From assembly GCA_009746045.1 (NCBI GenBank), contig RPFO01000076.1:2738420-2802419 (forward strand): 64,000 nucleotides of DNA, in the 5' to 3' direction. Below, in pieces: positions 16,192-27,802 of the stretch (its first letter is position 1; each line of letters begins with the position of its first letter). Both the position numbers and the translations under genes were made by a program. The notes under the pieces are model-generated. The model was not told the DNA's origin and ran no database searches. It saw only the letters and a program-made list of their open reading frames with translations. The stretch comes from Mesostigma viride. Taxonomy: Eukaryota; Streptophyta; Mesostigmatophyceae; Mesostigmatales; Mesostigmataceae.

Positions 16192-18512
16192 CTAATGGCC
16201 ATCCGTCTGGTAGGTACCACGGGAGGCCAGCAGGACATCCAGGTACGCCTGGTAGTGAGACACATCCTCAGCATTGTCGTGCCTATCTACAGTGAGGAAA
16301 ACATCGGCCCACACGCCGTCAGGAAAAAGACCCAGGAAGGCCCAGTAATACCTATGCTGCGTAAGAACGACCTGGCCCCGGGCCCAGTCCAGGAAACCAC
16401 AGGCAAAGAGGCGTAGGAAAGGCTCTACCGCGATCAGGCAGAGAGCCCGCAGGAGCAGGCGATGGTACCGGATCCGAGGGCGCATACCCGTCGGGAAAAA
16501 CAGATCTACCAGGGGCTCCACGTTGGACGGCCACAACCGGATATGCCGAATCTCACGGGAGCGCCACCGCGGGCACACTGTCGCGACCCGAACGTCTCGA
16601 GGTAGTCGCTAGCCCGGGGAGGAGGATGACCCCGAGAGTCCAAACCCTGGCCCGGGATGGGCGCTGGACGACGGGCATCCCACTCTAGGATGGGCTGAAG
16701 GACCGTGCTGTACGTGGCACCCGGCACCGCAGGAAACTCTACCGTAAGGGCATCTGAGGCCATAATGCCCAGAGGCGGAGGGTAAGCCCACTGGAACCCG
16801 CCGTAGGTGTCCAAGTCATTGTGGCGCCTAGCCCAGCGATACAGGACGCGCCGAACCAGGATCTCACCCTGGAACACCGGATCAGCTAAAATAACCATGT
16901 CGAAAGGAGGCCGATCAGTCTCAACTGGTAGGCCACGGTCCCGCGGCGCCCGACACACCTGGGAGAACCCGTAGGACATGGGCGAAATGGCAAGCTCGGC
17001 GGAGGCGCGCGGCAGGTCACACTGGCGGCAGCGAGCGCAGACATACCATACCCAAAGACAGGCGTGTCGCGCGACTCCGGAGTCGCATGCACCACAGAAG
17101 GGGCCCGATCCCGATCGCCCTCTGACAACTCCCGAAGGGAATCGGCAGCGCGGGTGGCGCGCGGGTCAGAGCCACTGGACCGAACAACCGCAGCCAAAGA
17201 CCGCGGGGCCGAAGGGACAGGGGCCGACGAAGGGGTAGGAACCGGCACAGGCGCAGACGGCGCCGGTACAACAGGGGGCCGCGTCGGACCCGATGCCGCA
17301 GGGGGTCGCGACGGACCCGCCTCCGCAACTGGCGCGCCGGTCTCTGGGGGCGGAGCACCACCAGGCCACATGTTGAAAATAGGGCCCGTGGGGACAGGCA
17401 ATCCGGCATACGACTGGTTACCGTCCAAGCTCCAGTCAGGCACCGGGATCCTCTGCGGAGGACCGCCCTCCCAAAGCCTGGGAAGACCGCCCGGGTCGCT
17501 GAAGAAACCCCGCGAGGGCGGCGCTGACGTGGTGGGCGGCTCGGACGCGGCGGCGACGGGCGCGGCCGCTGGGACGGCGGACTCGCGCCGAGGCGCAGGT
17601 ACGTCAGTAGCAGGCGCAGAGGTAGCCGAAGGCGTAGGAGCCGCAGCACAGAGGGAACCGCAGCCGCCGAGGGCTCGCGCGGCACAGACGGACCCGTAGA
17701 CGTCGAGGCGACCGAAGGGGAAGGGGGCACAGCTGCGGCAGACACCCCACCTGGCGTGGCTGGAGCGTGCGCCTGGGCCGCCATGAAGGCCCCGAAGGCC
17801 GCCGTCAGGGACTGGATCTGCGCCTGCATCGCAGAAACTGTCGCCGAAAGAGGATCAGGCTCACGACCAGAGCCCAAAGGGGTAGGCTCCACCGATGCGC
17901 ACAGGACCGACCTCGGTGAAGACGGGACAGGGGAAGGCGCCGACACTGAAGAGGAGGACGCCGCAGGGGAGGCCGAATACTCAGGAGAATACTGTGCCTC
18001 TACCGGCGCGTCCGTAGGAGTAGGGTCGCCCAATCCTACGCCCGCTGTCTGGTCTGCTATCTCCATGAACTCTACTGCCCGTAGAAGGTCGCAGGGGTTC
18101 TCATCTATTTCCGCATCACCCTCGGCCGGAAGCCAGGGGAACACATCCCGTAGGCAGGAGCGGCCCACAGGGGTAGAAAGGTAGGAAAACACCCGGGGCA
18201 CTGGAGAACCGCAGCTATCTGTCCCAAGGCTGGACAGCTGGAGCCACATTCTAACAAACAGTGCCCGGCATCGTCGAACCCGTGCAAAACAAGCTGGTGC
18301 GGTTCAGCAGGGGAGGGACCGTACCACGTGACCCCGAAGAGAGCAGCCCTGACTAAACCCGCATGTTGGGCCTGGAGGGCCGGCTGCACGATGCCACCCG
18401 GAAAACTGGACCGTGACACCCAGCGGCCCGGAAGGGCCTCGAAGTACAGCTCAGGGTCCGGTAGGGGCGGGGACGGCAGCGGGCTCTCAGCCGGAGGGGT
18501 AGGCTCTGACAT
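16192..18512 (-). pseudogene. Chromovirus A ORF3, unrecognised, frameshifted
   Basis: An extra ORF after the chromodomain and before the polypurine tract. ATG at 18512 gives MSEPTPPAESPLPSP, followed by ELYFEALPGRWVSRSSFPGG. A long Pro/Ala/Ser-rich middle comes next. The C-terminal part includes PDWSLDGNQ, RPPFDMVILADPVFQGEIL, RRHNDLDTYGGFQWAYPP and RALCLIAVEPFLRLFACGF. Frame changes near 18250, 17600, 16980 and 16560 break this copy. Copy B (32198-33675) keeps the C-terminal half open in one frame with a highly similar protein, which supports a real gene. I recognise no family. It occupies the env position, but no signal peptide or clear fusion/TM arrangement is seen. Confidence 0.7.
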
Positions 18513-18588
18513 GACGGCTGCGGAGGGGAGGGGACAACCAACCACCCGTCGACAGCAGACATAACATAAGAGAGGAGAAGGTCTACAA

Positions 18589-21428
18589 CTAGAGCTTGTG
18601 CAGGGTTTTATATTCCTGCAGCAGGCGACTACACCCATCTAGCTCACTCTCCGTATACCAGACCTTATCTACTTCACTACGAGCATACATCCACTTCACT
18701 TTATACTGACGCTGGGTACCGCGGCCCTTTTTGATATCTCTATGGGCCACGATGCTTTCTACTTCGTCTTCTACTTCCCCAGTGTCAGGGTTATGCTCTA
18801 AAGGGGCAGGCGCTAGCTCTCTACCAGCGAACGTACTAGGGTGGTACAGTTTCAGCTGGCTTCTATGGAAGGTGTTGAATGTGTCTGCCAAGAGGTAGGG
18901 ATATCGACTTTATATAAGAAATTTCCTACTCTAGACAACACATGGAAGGGTCCTAAGAAGGCGGGCCTAAGTTTGACCTTAAGTTCTGCTTCAAACTTAT
19001 GAGCAAAACGGCCAACACGGGGGCCTTCTACTAATACTAGATCTCCTATTTCTATCTCAGGTGCTCTTCTATCTAAGGAGGCACGCAACCTAGCAAGGTA
19101 CTTAGACTGAGCTTTTTGGTACCCTGAGATCGCGTGGTCATGAGCAGTTTTCATTCTATCTAGTAAGGACTGTACACCTTCTACAGTATCTCGGGACACA
19201 TCATCCTTGTCCCGTAGAGGACTAGCTAAGAGAGAGGTAGGGGTAAGAGGCTGTCTACCAGTATCTAGGAAGAAGGGCGTATATCCATGCGCAGCCTGGG
19301 GCAATTGTTGAGGGAGAATTCTACTAAACATAAATAATCCTCCCAATCACTTCCCGAGCCATTCACATAGTGCCTAAGCGCTTCTTCCACTACCCTATTA
19401 AGACGCTCTACTAAATGAGAGGAGGAGGAGTGGTAGGCAGTACCGTAGGTAACCTTGGTACCGATGGCAGCGAAAAACTGCTGCCAAAAATCTGAGGTAA
19501 ATAACTTATCCTTATCACTAATAAACTGCCTACTCAAACCATGATATCTGTATACATTATTGAGGTATAGGCGTGCGCAATCACGTGCTGTGAGTTCTAA
19601 AGGACACGGCACGAGATGGCACATACGAGTAAAACGATCTATGAACACAAGGATCTGGGCATTGCCCCTATCATTCTTTCTAAAAGGTCCTACAAAATCC
19701 ATCATGATAGAATCCCACGGCATGATGGGGTCAGGCAAGGTCCTAGGTTCTGCTATCTGTCCTACGTTATTGGGTTTCATCTCCTGGCAAGATTGACAAG
19801 TTCTAACATACTCATCTACATCCTTATAAAGGGAAGGCCAGTAATAAGAGCGGGCTACTAGGTCCCGTACCCGTTTACCACCCTGATGAGCAGCTAAGTC
19901 ATGCAACTCAAAGAGCAAGGAGGAGCGACAGATAGGAGGGACATACAGGCGCCATTGAGGGGGAGAATCTGCTATCTGCACATATAAAAACCCACCTACA
20001 AATTTACAAGGGTGCTTGCCTAATTGTTGGGGATGTGCAGCAATGGCAGCTAATGCTTCCGGCTCAGTGGCCGTAAATCTACTAATAAGACGTTCAAGAT
20101 CAGAGGTAGGCATCGCTACAGAGGTATCCAGAACAGGTTTAAAGAGATCTCCTACCGCCTTGCCAAAGAGAAGGGGAGGTCCTAGAGGGACTACGTTTTC
20201 ATAAGACTTTCCTGACCTAGTCGCTATATGGCTAAGCGGTATAGAAATTTTATTTTTCCCCTCCCCCCCCACCGAGGCCACGGGAAGGGCCTCACACGGG
20301 AGAGAGAGTCCTACGTGAGAAAGGAGATCAGGCATGCGAACAGCTGTATGAAAGAGGTAGGCATAGGATTCATCATCAGGTAGTTCACCATAAGGGGTTA
20401 CACCCATAGTAGTAGGAACTAGAGTAGTATTGAGAACATCAAGGTCCTCGAAAAAGGAGTAATCTGCACGACGAGAGAGTGCATCTGGTACTATGTTATC
20501 TACACCCTTAACATACTGAAGTTTAAAAGGGGAAAACTGTGCTAAAAATTCCATCCAGCGCGCTTGCCGAGGGGTAAGGTTGGGTTGGGAGAGAAGATGG
20601 GTAAGGGGACGGTGATCCGTTTGGATAACTAACCTATAAGGATCTAGCTCACAGGGTTCATTCAGGCAGACATCAAATTGAGCACCTTTAAGAAAGTGCT
20701 GCCACGCGTGGCAACAATACACCACCGCTAAGAGTTCCTGCTGGTGTACGGGATAGTTACGCTCCGCAGGGAGCATTGTCCTAGAGATATACTCAATTGG
20801 CTGTAAGCCCTGACCCTGATCCTGGAGAAGGACGCCACCTATAGCTACCTTACTAGCATCTGTAGCCACAACAAAGGGTTTAGTAGTATCCGGTAGGATG
20901 AGTACAGGAGGGGAAAGGAGTAGGGATTTTAGGCACTGAAAAGCCGACTGACATTCACTACTCCAAACAAAGGGGATATCCTTCTTTAATAAATGATTAA
21001 TAGGGGCTGCTATAGTTGCGAAACGCGGGATAAAACGCCTATAGTAAGAAGCAATTCCTAGAAAACTACGTACACCTTTAACGTCGGTAGGGTAGGCCAT
21101 TCCTGAATTGACTTAGTTTTATCCGGGTCGGTAGCGACCCCGGCATCTGACAGAACGTGCCCTAAAAATGGGACACTCCTACCCGAACGAACTTTAGCAC
21201 GGCGCGCCCACAAAGAATTTTCAGCCATTATTTCTAATACTTTCTTTAAATCACGTAGGTGCGTTTCAAAATCAGGAGAGTAAATAAGAATATCATCTAA
21301 GTACGCTTGAGCACAAGAACGGTCATGCTCAGATAAAGAAACAGAGGAGAAGGAAGGATCCTTTAAATCAGAGGATACCTGAGGAAGGTGAGAATTTCCC
21401 ATAACAGGTCTAAGCACTTCATTCATTA
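18589..21428 (-). CDS. Chromovirus A pol, part 2: RT, RNase H, integrase, chromodomain
   Basis: Continues the RT palm: YLDDILIYSPDFETHL (catalytic YLDD, near 21280-21310). There follow RNase H (VVATDASKVAIGGVLLQD, IQTDHRPLTHLL), the integrase zinc domain (ELHDLAAHQGGKRV, CQSCQEMK), the integrase core (DSIMMDFVGPF, FISDKDKLFTSDFW, SSHLVERLNRVVEEAL) and a C-terminal chromodomain (18589-18780; RQYKVKWMYARSEVDKVWY, LLQEYKTL). Chromodomains steer chromoviruses to heterochromatin (family knowledge). Frame changes at about 21080, 19300 and 18870 need one- or two-base corrections. The order is that of standard Ty3/gypsy. Confidence 0.9.
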
Positions 21429-23150
21429 ACTCGTCGTCTGTCCCACTACCTCTGGAGAGGACTGAGTTTTTCTCAGTCCTCTCCTGAGGACCGAGTTTTG
21501 AGGTTCTGTACAAAATTCGCCCCGGTCAGAATGTTTGACAAAAAAATTCTCTCAAAATTTATTCAAATACTACGTGAAAAGATCTTTCTTGGACATATTT
21601 TTGGGATTTTTTTGGATTTGGTATGAGCGGCTAAATGTACGGTCAAAGTACAGGTGGTAAGGGTACTTTTCCACGTGAAACGCGAGTTCCGGAAATGCAC
21701 GACCTAGCCATGGCGGCTCGCGCCCATGCATGCAGTTTACGTTTGCGGACGAGTTAGCTGTCCAAACTCAGGAAATAGATTTTATATGTCCTATAGATGA
21801 TAAATCCTAATTTTTAGCTCGCAGGGATGCGATTTACCCGGTGTCGGCACTGTTCTTGCTGGAAAAAACTGCGATAAGGCAGGTCGACGGAATTGATGAC
21901 TGCGCTTGCTTTCCGGCGCAATTTCAATGGCTGATAGGTTTCTTTCTACATTTTAACATGTATTGTATTAGAATAAATTGAGTGGCAGTATAGATTTGAT
22001 GATTTCGACCACTCTGTCACGTCATGGTCTATGTGCCGCAAAGTGCCACTTTTGCGGGCACCGCCTGGGCCAAGGTAACGCCAGCCGTGCCAGGTAAAGT
22101 CGGATTATCGTTGCCTCTTCGTTTCTTGATGTTCTTACATGAGTTTAAGCTTGCCAGGCGTTGTCAGGTTCAAGTCTTGATGCTCTTTCTTGACCGTTGC
22201 CTGCCCCTCTCTAAAACCCCCTTTTCAGATGATGTTAGCAGGCATTTGCCTTAAACCAGTGTAGTTGTGCAGGGTTTTAGGAGCTGTGCAGGTTTAAACA
22301 CCTTCATAGATGTTAGTTATTCTTTTGCTACGTTCATACTGCGTGATTGTGTGGCCACGGCCTGCGTCAAGGGTGCTTTCAAGCTTATACGGGTGAGTGA
22401 AAAGTCTTGGTGACAAACCACTGCCATCATGTGCCAGCAACTATGTTGGCCACATCATGGCAAGGCAAAACAGTTATAGCCATATCTATTGTTGTTAGAA
22501 ACAATGGAAAGATGCTTAACCTACCCATTATATTGGTGGTTGACACTTATAACATAACCCTTTGTTGGTAGGTATCCAAGCCCATTCCCTACGTGCATGC
22601 ATAGGCTCTCACTACATGATAAGGTATGATACAACTGCAGCATGATGATGCAAGTGTGTTGTCCTGTTACGCTTGAAGGGAAGTGAGTTGATTGGGATGG
22701 TTGGTGGCCACGGTGGTGTGTAGTATGACCGCACTTACATGCTAGCAAAGTTAGCAAAAGCCCCATTCCTCTCCTGAGGACTGAGAGTTTTTTAAGTGTT
22801 TCAGGCAGTGGCAGTGGCCAAATTGAGCCCAGTTTTTTGCCACGTGTCAAGAACTATATTGTTTACATGCCTATATTTTTCTAACGTGTACCATGATTTG
22901 ATTAAATTTTCCCCACTCGCTCTTATCCCGAAAAATGCAAATTCGCCGAGGGTGTCATATGTCCGAGTAATTTCCAGGTGTTTGGGTCAAGTTTTCACTA
23001 ACGCAGCATTTTTTCCAGCAAATTGACATCAAATACACCCTCGATCCACATCAAAACATTTGGGATGGACCCCCCACCTAGTCGCTACACCCGGTTGAAA
23101 AAGGTCAACTCAGTCCTCTTTTGAGGACTGAGTTGGGACAGACGACGAGT
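21429..23150. mobile_element. Non-autonomous TIR DNA transposon inside RT of chromovirus A
   Basis: 1722 bp with perfect 17-bp terminal inverted repeats (ACTCGTCGTCTGTCCCA, 21429-21445 and 23134-23150) and a TA on each side (21427-21428, 23151-23152). Removing it plus one TA rejoins the RT frame (FQM to LMNEVLRP). Palindromes of the type CTCAGTCCTC...GAGGACTGAG lie just inside both ends (21459-21500 and 23109-23133), and a related half-site occurs near 22770. No transposase ORF is seen. TA duplication suggests the Tc1/mariner group; TTA duplication (Harbinger-like) is also possible because the flank is ambiguous by one base. Confidence 0.82.
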
Positions 23151-23152
23151 TA

Positions 23153-24442
23153 ACATTTGAAAAGAGGCAGGCGAGTTACAGATTCCCATAGCCGCTACTC
23201 TAAACTGGTAATGACCAAAAGGGGTAGCAAAGGCGGTTTTATGGCAATCCTCAGGAGCTATCCGCAACTGCCAAAAACCATCCGCACAATCCAGTACTGT
23301 GAAACAAGTGGAACCTTTAACCTTATTAAATATATCATCAATACGAGGTAGAGGGTATTTAGATTTCACAGTAATATCATTCAACTTCCTATAATCAGTA
23401 ACTAGGCGAAACTTGCCATTTGGCTTAGGAACTAACAGGACACCAGCTGAGTAGGGAGAGTTACTAGGCTCTATCAATCCTGCTTCTAATAATGACACTA
23501 AAACCTGTTTTAGTTCCTTTAACTCGGTAGGGCCCATTCTATACATCCGAGAGTGCGTAGGAACTGCACCGTCCTTGATAACTACACGGTGTAAAACAGA
23601 ACGAGGAGGAGGATAAGAAGGAGTCTTTTCTTCAAAAACTTTTGAGGAATCTATCACAGCCATGTATCTTACTATTTCATTTTCAGTAAATCCCACTCCT
23701 ATTGTATCCACTGTGTTTATATCTATATCCACACTATTATTAGTGATAGGTATCTCCTGTACTTCTAACTGAAGGAACATACATAATAAATATCCATATT
23801 CCTTTAATTCAGAACGCAACTCATCATTGGACATTAATACTTCAGGTATAGGTCTTACAGGAGGATCAACAGGTGTAGGAGGAGTAATATCTACCAAGGA
23901 TAAATTTTCCAATCTATAATGACGTTCCGGTACCCAGTAAGAGCTATCTGGAAACCAAATGACCATGGTATCATAATTAATAGTAATCTTATTATCCTGG
24001 TGCCAATCTAATCCTAGTAATACATCAGCGGTAGTGATAGGGCCTATAGTGGCCGTCAGGTTGACAGTACGTCCTTGTATGACCAGGGGAAGGGACACCG
24101 TACCCGGGGAATGACTGGTGCGACCATCAGCATAATGAACAGTGACAGGTTTGGTGTGAGGGGTAGGGACTAGTCCTAAACGCCTAACTAGGGCCTCGCT
24201 CACAAAGGAGCTAGCCGCACCGCTATCTACCAACACAGAGACATTCAAGAGTTCATCAGCATGCAAGAAGGGGTCTACAACAGTGTGAGGGACGGTTAAA
24301 CCACCATTCAAGAACATAAGAGGACGCACACGTAGTGGTAGGGAAGATTCAGCTCCTACAGAGGTTATAAAAACAGGCAGGCAAAAATTTTTATCTGGGG
24401 TACTATCTAAGGACCTGTCCAGGTTACCCCCAGCTGACAGGC
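23153..24442 (-). CDS. Chromovirus A pol, part 1: protease and RT fingers
   Basis: Aspartic protease active site VLVDSGAASSFV (near 24230-24260), flap and second motif ADVLLGLDWHQ (near 24010). RT follows: LLEAGLIEPSNSPYSAG, RKLNDITVKSKYPLPRID and FTVLDCADGFWQLRIAPED, where the usual LDLRSGYHQIRI is altered but the catalytic Asp is kept. The frame is open from the gag overlap to position 23153. It is then broken in the RT palm after NSPASFQM by the DNA transposon at 21429-23150; pol continues at 21428. Confidence 0.88.
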
Positions 24443-26174
24443 CTACTGTTCCCCCTCCCCCCCCAAATCCATAGGAACTAACCCCGAAGAAGACCCTGGC
24501 GAAAAAGCCACTGCTGGAGGGTCACGAGGGAGCGAAGAGGGTGCGGGAGCCTGATTATCATAGGGGAACCCTGGGGGTCCTGCCTGCACAGCATTCAGCC
24601 TACTAGGGGTAGCTGAGGGAATGCGTCCTGAAGTAGGACGAATAGGAGCACGCTGAGGGGTACGAGGAGGGCGAGCGTCGGGATGAGGGGGAGCACCCGA
24701 AAGGAACTTGGGGCACTCCCGTTTAAGATGACCTACTTCCTTACAATGATAGCATGTGATATGAGAGACATCAAGGGCTGAAAGGTCAGTAACACAGATA
24801 TCTAATTCTTCTACATAGGAGTTCTCCTCCTCAGGGGTAAGGATAATATTATTAATACGGGAACGGGTAGGGAGAGAAGGAGTGGTGAAGAAATCTGCTA
24901 CTCGCAAGAGATGCTGTCGCACATGCTTGAGGGGCAGATCAGTAAAACGGTAGGCAGAGAACTGGCGCTTGACTTCACGTAATAAAGGTCTACTGAGGCC
25001 TTGGAGGAAGCGAGCACGTACTTCTGCACCCGACAAATCCCTAATTCGTACCATCTGCGCATCAAACTCTTTCATATACTCCTTAAATGATTTAGTACCC
25101 TGCTGCAAGGTACCAAAGGCTAATCTATCCTGCCAATCTGAATCAGGAGGGACTAAATGGTTCTCTAAACGCTTAAACAATTCTGCTACAGAGTTAGGGT
25201 AGGCATGAGAGGCCAAAGACTCACACTGAATGAGGTTAGCAAGCTCAGGAGTAATGCAGGTTGTAAGATAGTGAGGAACTAATACAGCATCAGAGAGACG
25301 CCATCTATTATGATTCTGCCACGACTCTGTGTTCTGGGTAAGCAACATAATAAAGGTGAAAAACTGTTGAGGGGTAGACTTGACATCCAGCTTGGGAAGG
25401 TTAGCAAAGAGGGGAAGAGCAGGGGGCTTAGGGGGATTAGAGGAGTCAGTTTTTCCCATAGGGCCACTATCTTCCACTGCTACATAAGCGGGATAGAAGG
25501 AAGGAAGAGGAAAAGTCTTGGGTAGGGGTCTGGAAGGGGCCACCGTTTCAGGCTGGTGCCCATGAGAGAAGGGGACAGTATATTGCTCACGAAGAGAGGA
25601 GTAGGCAAAATGATCATAATTTCTATCATCTAGGGGCATGGTGCTGAAATCACTGTTAACTTCTAAATCAGCCACACGGGTAGGGACCTGGGCTGCCTCA
25701 TAGGCCGTCTCAGGGTAGGACCAGGAAGCAGGTGGGTAAAAGGGAACTGCACTAGGGCGCCCAGAAGGACCGACAGGGGCAGAGGCACGACCCGTGTTAA
25801 AAGCAGGCATGGAAGGCACAGGGTGGGAAGGAGGCCTAGCAACATTGTTAGTTAGTGAGGACCTGCTGGGGGTTGAGCCAAGGTTGCAGGAGGGGCAGGG
25901 GCCTGGTTCAGGGTAAGGGAAGGGTCATCACTAAATCTGACTGCATACGTTGTTCATAGGTAGGAGGGGTAAGTGAGGGACGACGGCGACCACCAGCAAC
26001 AGGAGAAGGAGGTGAGGTACGAAGATTACCTTGAGGAGTGAGATGGTGCACCGTTTCAAGTGAGTCCCGTCGGTTACCACGATTGTTGTTATGGTTGTTA
26101 GTATTATTATTATTATTACTCATAGTAGGAGTGTTGGTAGGTATAGGCGACATGTTACCACCCACTGGATCCAT
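24443..26174 (-). pseudogene. Chromovirus A gag with CCHC knuckle, one frameshift
   Basis: The ATG at 26174 starts MDPVGGNMSPIP with an Asn-rich stretch; that frame stops at 25908, and the main gag frame runs from about 25900 to the stop at 24443. The capsid part includes KSTPQQFFTFIMLLTQ, then WQDRLAFGTLQQGTKSFKEY, typical Ty3 Gag. A zinc knuckle CYHCKEVGHLKREC sits near 24720-24760. The tail is Pro-rich. At the end, the gag frame meets pol at a poly-G run (24461-24468) where a -1 shift would enter the open pol frame. The 25908 break is probably an indel. Confidence 0.85.
24461..24470 (-). promoter_or_regulatory. Candidate -1 frameshift site between gag and pol
   Basis: In the gag frame the minus strand reads TTG GGG GGG GAG, containing a G GGG GGG heptamer. 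The gag frame stops 15 bases later, whereas the -1 frame is open into protease. It fits the X XXY YYZ slippery pattern, but a length error in the G run would look the same. Confidence 0.45.
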
Positions 26175-26298
26175 TTTTTATTAAGTAAATGATTAGGAAT
26201 CTAACTGAAAGCAACAAGGATAAAGGACAAGGCCTAATTTAAGGCAAGGAAAGAAAAGAAAAAGCTTTTAATGGCTTAAAAGAAGGAAACAATTTAAA

Positions 26299-26691
26299 TC
26301 AATCCTTTTTAACAACAGTAATGGATAGGGAACCGAATTCTAAGGTGAGAGGAGTATCTAAGCTAGATGAGGATGCAGCCCGCTTAGGGGGAGACGAAGG
26401 AGGGGTAGCAAAATCTAGAGCTTCTACAGGAGGGCGACCATGAGGAGTAGAACGTACGTGTAGGCCTAGATCTGATACACTATGGTCTATAAGGAATTGT
26501 TGGGCTTCCTCGAAGGTAACAAATTTCTTATACCTAATTACATTATATGTACGATTTTGCACTATCTTCCTAGCATCTGACCAAGAGAGGAAAATGGCTG
26601 ACCATTGAGGGGTAATAACTACGTAATATTTAGCTAAGCTATTATCACTGGATGAATGGGAAGGCGCAGTAAAAACACGATGTTGACTCAT
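26299..26691 (-). CDS. Small ORF with RNase H1 N-terminal (hybrid-binding) like domain
   Basis: 130 residues, ATG at 26691. Residues about 20-70 read KYYVVITPQWSAIFLSW, then KKFVTFEEAQQFL. The YYVV...IF.SW....KKF.TFEEA..FL pattern matches the RNA-DNA hybrid/dsRNA-binding domain at the N-terminus of eukaryotic RNase H1 and in caulimovirus inclusion protein (Cauli_VI family). The rest is Ser/Pro-rich. It lies between the 5' LTR and gag, about 500 nt downstream of the LTR and 125 nt before the gag ATG. A role in binding element RNA or RNA-DNA replication intermediates is inferred, not shown. The frame is intact. Confidence 0.68.
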   Translation of the reverse strand: MSQHRVFTAPSHSSSDNSLAKYYVVITPQWSAIFLSWSDARKIVQNRTYNVIRYKKFVTFEEAQQFLIDHSVSDLGLHVRSTPHGRPPVEALDFATPPSSPPKRAASSSSLDTPLTLEFGSLSITVVKKD

Positions 26692-27207
26692 GGTAACTCA
26701 CCTGGTGGGTCTTGTGACGTCACGCTAGAAGAGGAAGGGGTAGGCGACTTATCTGGGCGATCTGGATCACCGAAAGCAGCATGAGGGCGGAATTGTCCAG
26801 CTCTCGTCCTAAATCAGCGACCGAATAGTCCAGCGCTCGTCCTAACACAGCGACCCGTATCTCTGCGGGTGCGGCCGTCTAATAAAACTGCAGCACAAGG
26901 AAAAAGGTGTAGGTACTGCGACGCTAATCGTCTCCGAAAAGTAATACTCCCCTATCTACGACAGGAAACAACCGTAAGCAGGAAAACAAGGCGAAGGACA
27001 GGCTAACTACGAAAGGGTTTATCCGCTGCGAGCAGGTCTAGCATCTAGGTAGAGCGTGTCCCGAACCGGGCAGCACTACTCTCCCAGCTTGAAGGCGACC
27101 CGCCCATTACCTATCAAGGAAGTGTCGTCTTCGTATCCCTGGACGCGGAAGGGGTCTTGCAAAGGCGTATGTGACAAGGGACCGTCGTCTCGTTCTCTAC
27201 CTACGAA

Positions 27208-27223
27208 AGTTCCTCCGGAACCA
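27208..27223 (-). promoter_or_regulatory. Primer binding site of chromovirus A
   Basis: One base inside the 5' LTR the minus strand reads TGGTTCCGGAGGAAC; the leading TGG pairs with a tRNA CCA end. The tRNA species was not identified. Confidence 0.55.
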
Positions 27224-27224
27224 T

Positions 27225-27797
27225 TGTTACGTCTTGGATATCTACCACCACCTCTACCTCTAATGGGCCTGATACTACCTAAACTAGTCAGGCCTCCTCT
27301 ACTCAAACCCCTAGCGAAAGACGAACGTGACGGAGCTGGTCTCAATGCATTAACGTATGTGTTGCTGTAATACGCCATACAACCATTTACCAAAACCCGT
27401 TTACTCCAGGAATAGAGGAAGGAAACACAACTACACTGCCGTGACCCAAGCCTAAATGTGTTAATTCATTTAACACACGCCGAGTACACACACGAGGGGT
27501 AGAACGTGCATAAATGGTCACCAACGGTCCAACACGCTCGGGCCGACATGGCCCTCGCCGACAGATGCACGCTGGTCCACTACATCTACAGATGCACGCT
27601 GGTCCACTACATTCTACCAAAGGATCAGGACCACTAGTAAAGTACGCGGCGCGGCGCCCAACGGCACCCAATGTACCACAGTACTGTTACGAGGACAATA
27701 ATGTCCCGGTAGGAGCTTACACGTAAACCTAGGGACAGCCGAGGCAAAAGACCTAATTTACGTCCGTAACTACAACGAATTGTTACGCGACGTAACA
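27225..27797 (-). repeat. 5' LTR of chromovirus A
   Basis: 573 bp with ends TGTTACG and CGTAACA. Against the other LTR I see one substitution and one single-base indel. Confidence 0.93.
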
Positions 27798-27802
27798 CAC
27801 GG
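27798..27802. repeat. Target site duplication CACGG, right
   Basis: Matches 15245-15249. Confidence 0.88.

Larger units (their letters stand above)
15250..27797 (-). mobile_element. Chromovirus A: Ty3/gypsy LTR retrotransposon with extra ORFs
   Basis: Bounded by near-identical LTRs and a 5-bp duplication CACGG (15245-15249 and 27798-27802). In transcript order (right to left) it carries 5' LTR, primer binding site, a small ORF with an RNase H1 hybrid-binding-like domain, gag with CCHC, protease, RT (interrupted by a DNA transposon), RNase H, integrase, chromodomain, ORF3, polypurine tract and 3' LTR. Without the 1722-bp transposon the element is about 10.8 kb, long for this group because of ORF3. 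LTR identity implies recent insertion, yet gag and ORF3 contain frameshifts. Confidence 0.93.

Noticed and set aside
16192-18512. ORF3 as a retroviral envelope gene
   Set aside because: No signal peptide, furin-like site or single C-terminal membrane anchor is visible; the hydrophobic patch near the end is short and followed by more sequence.
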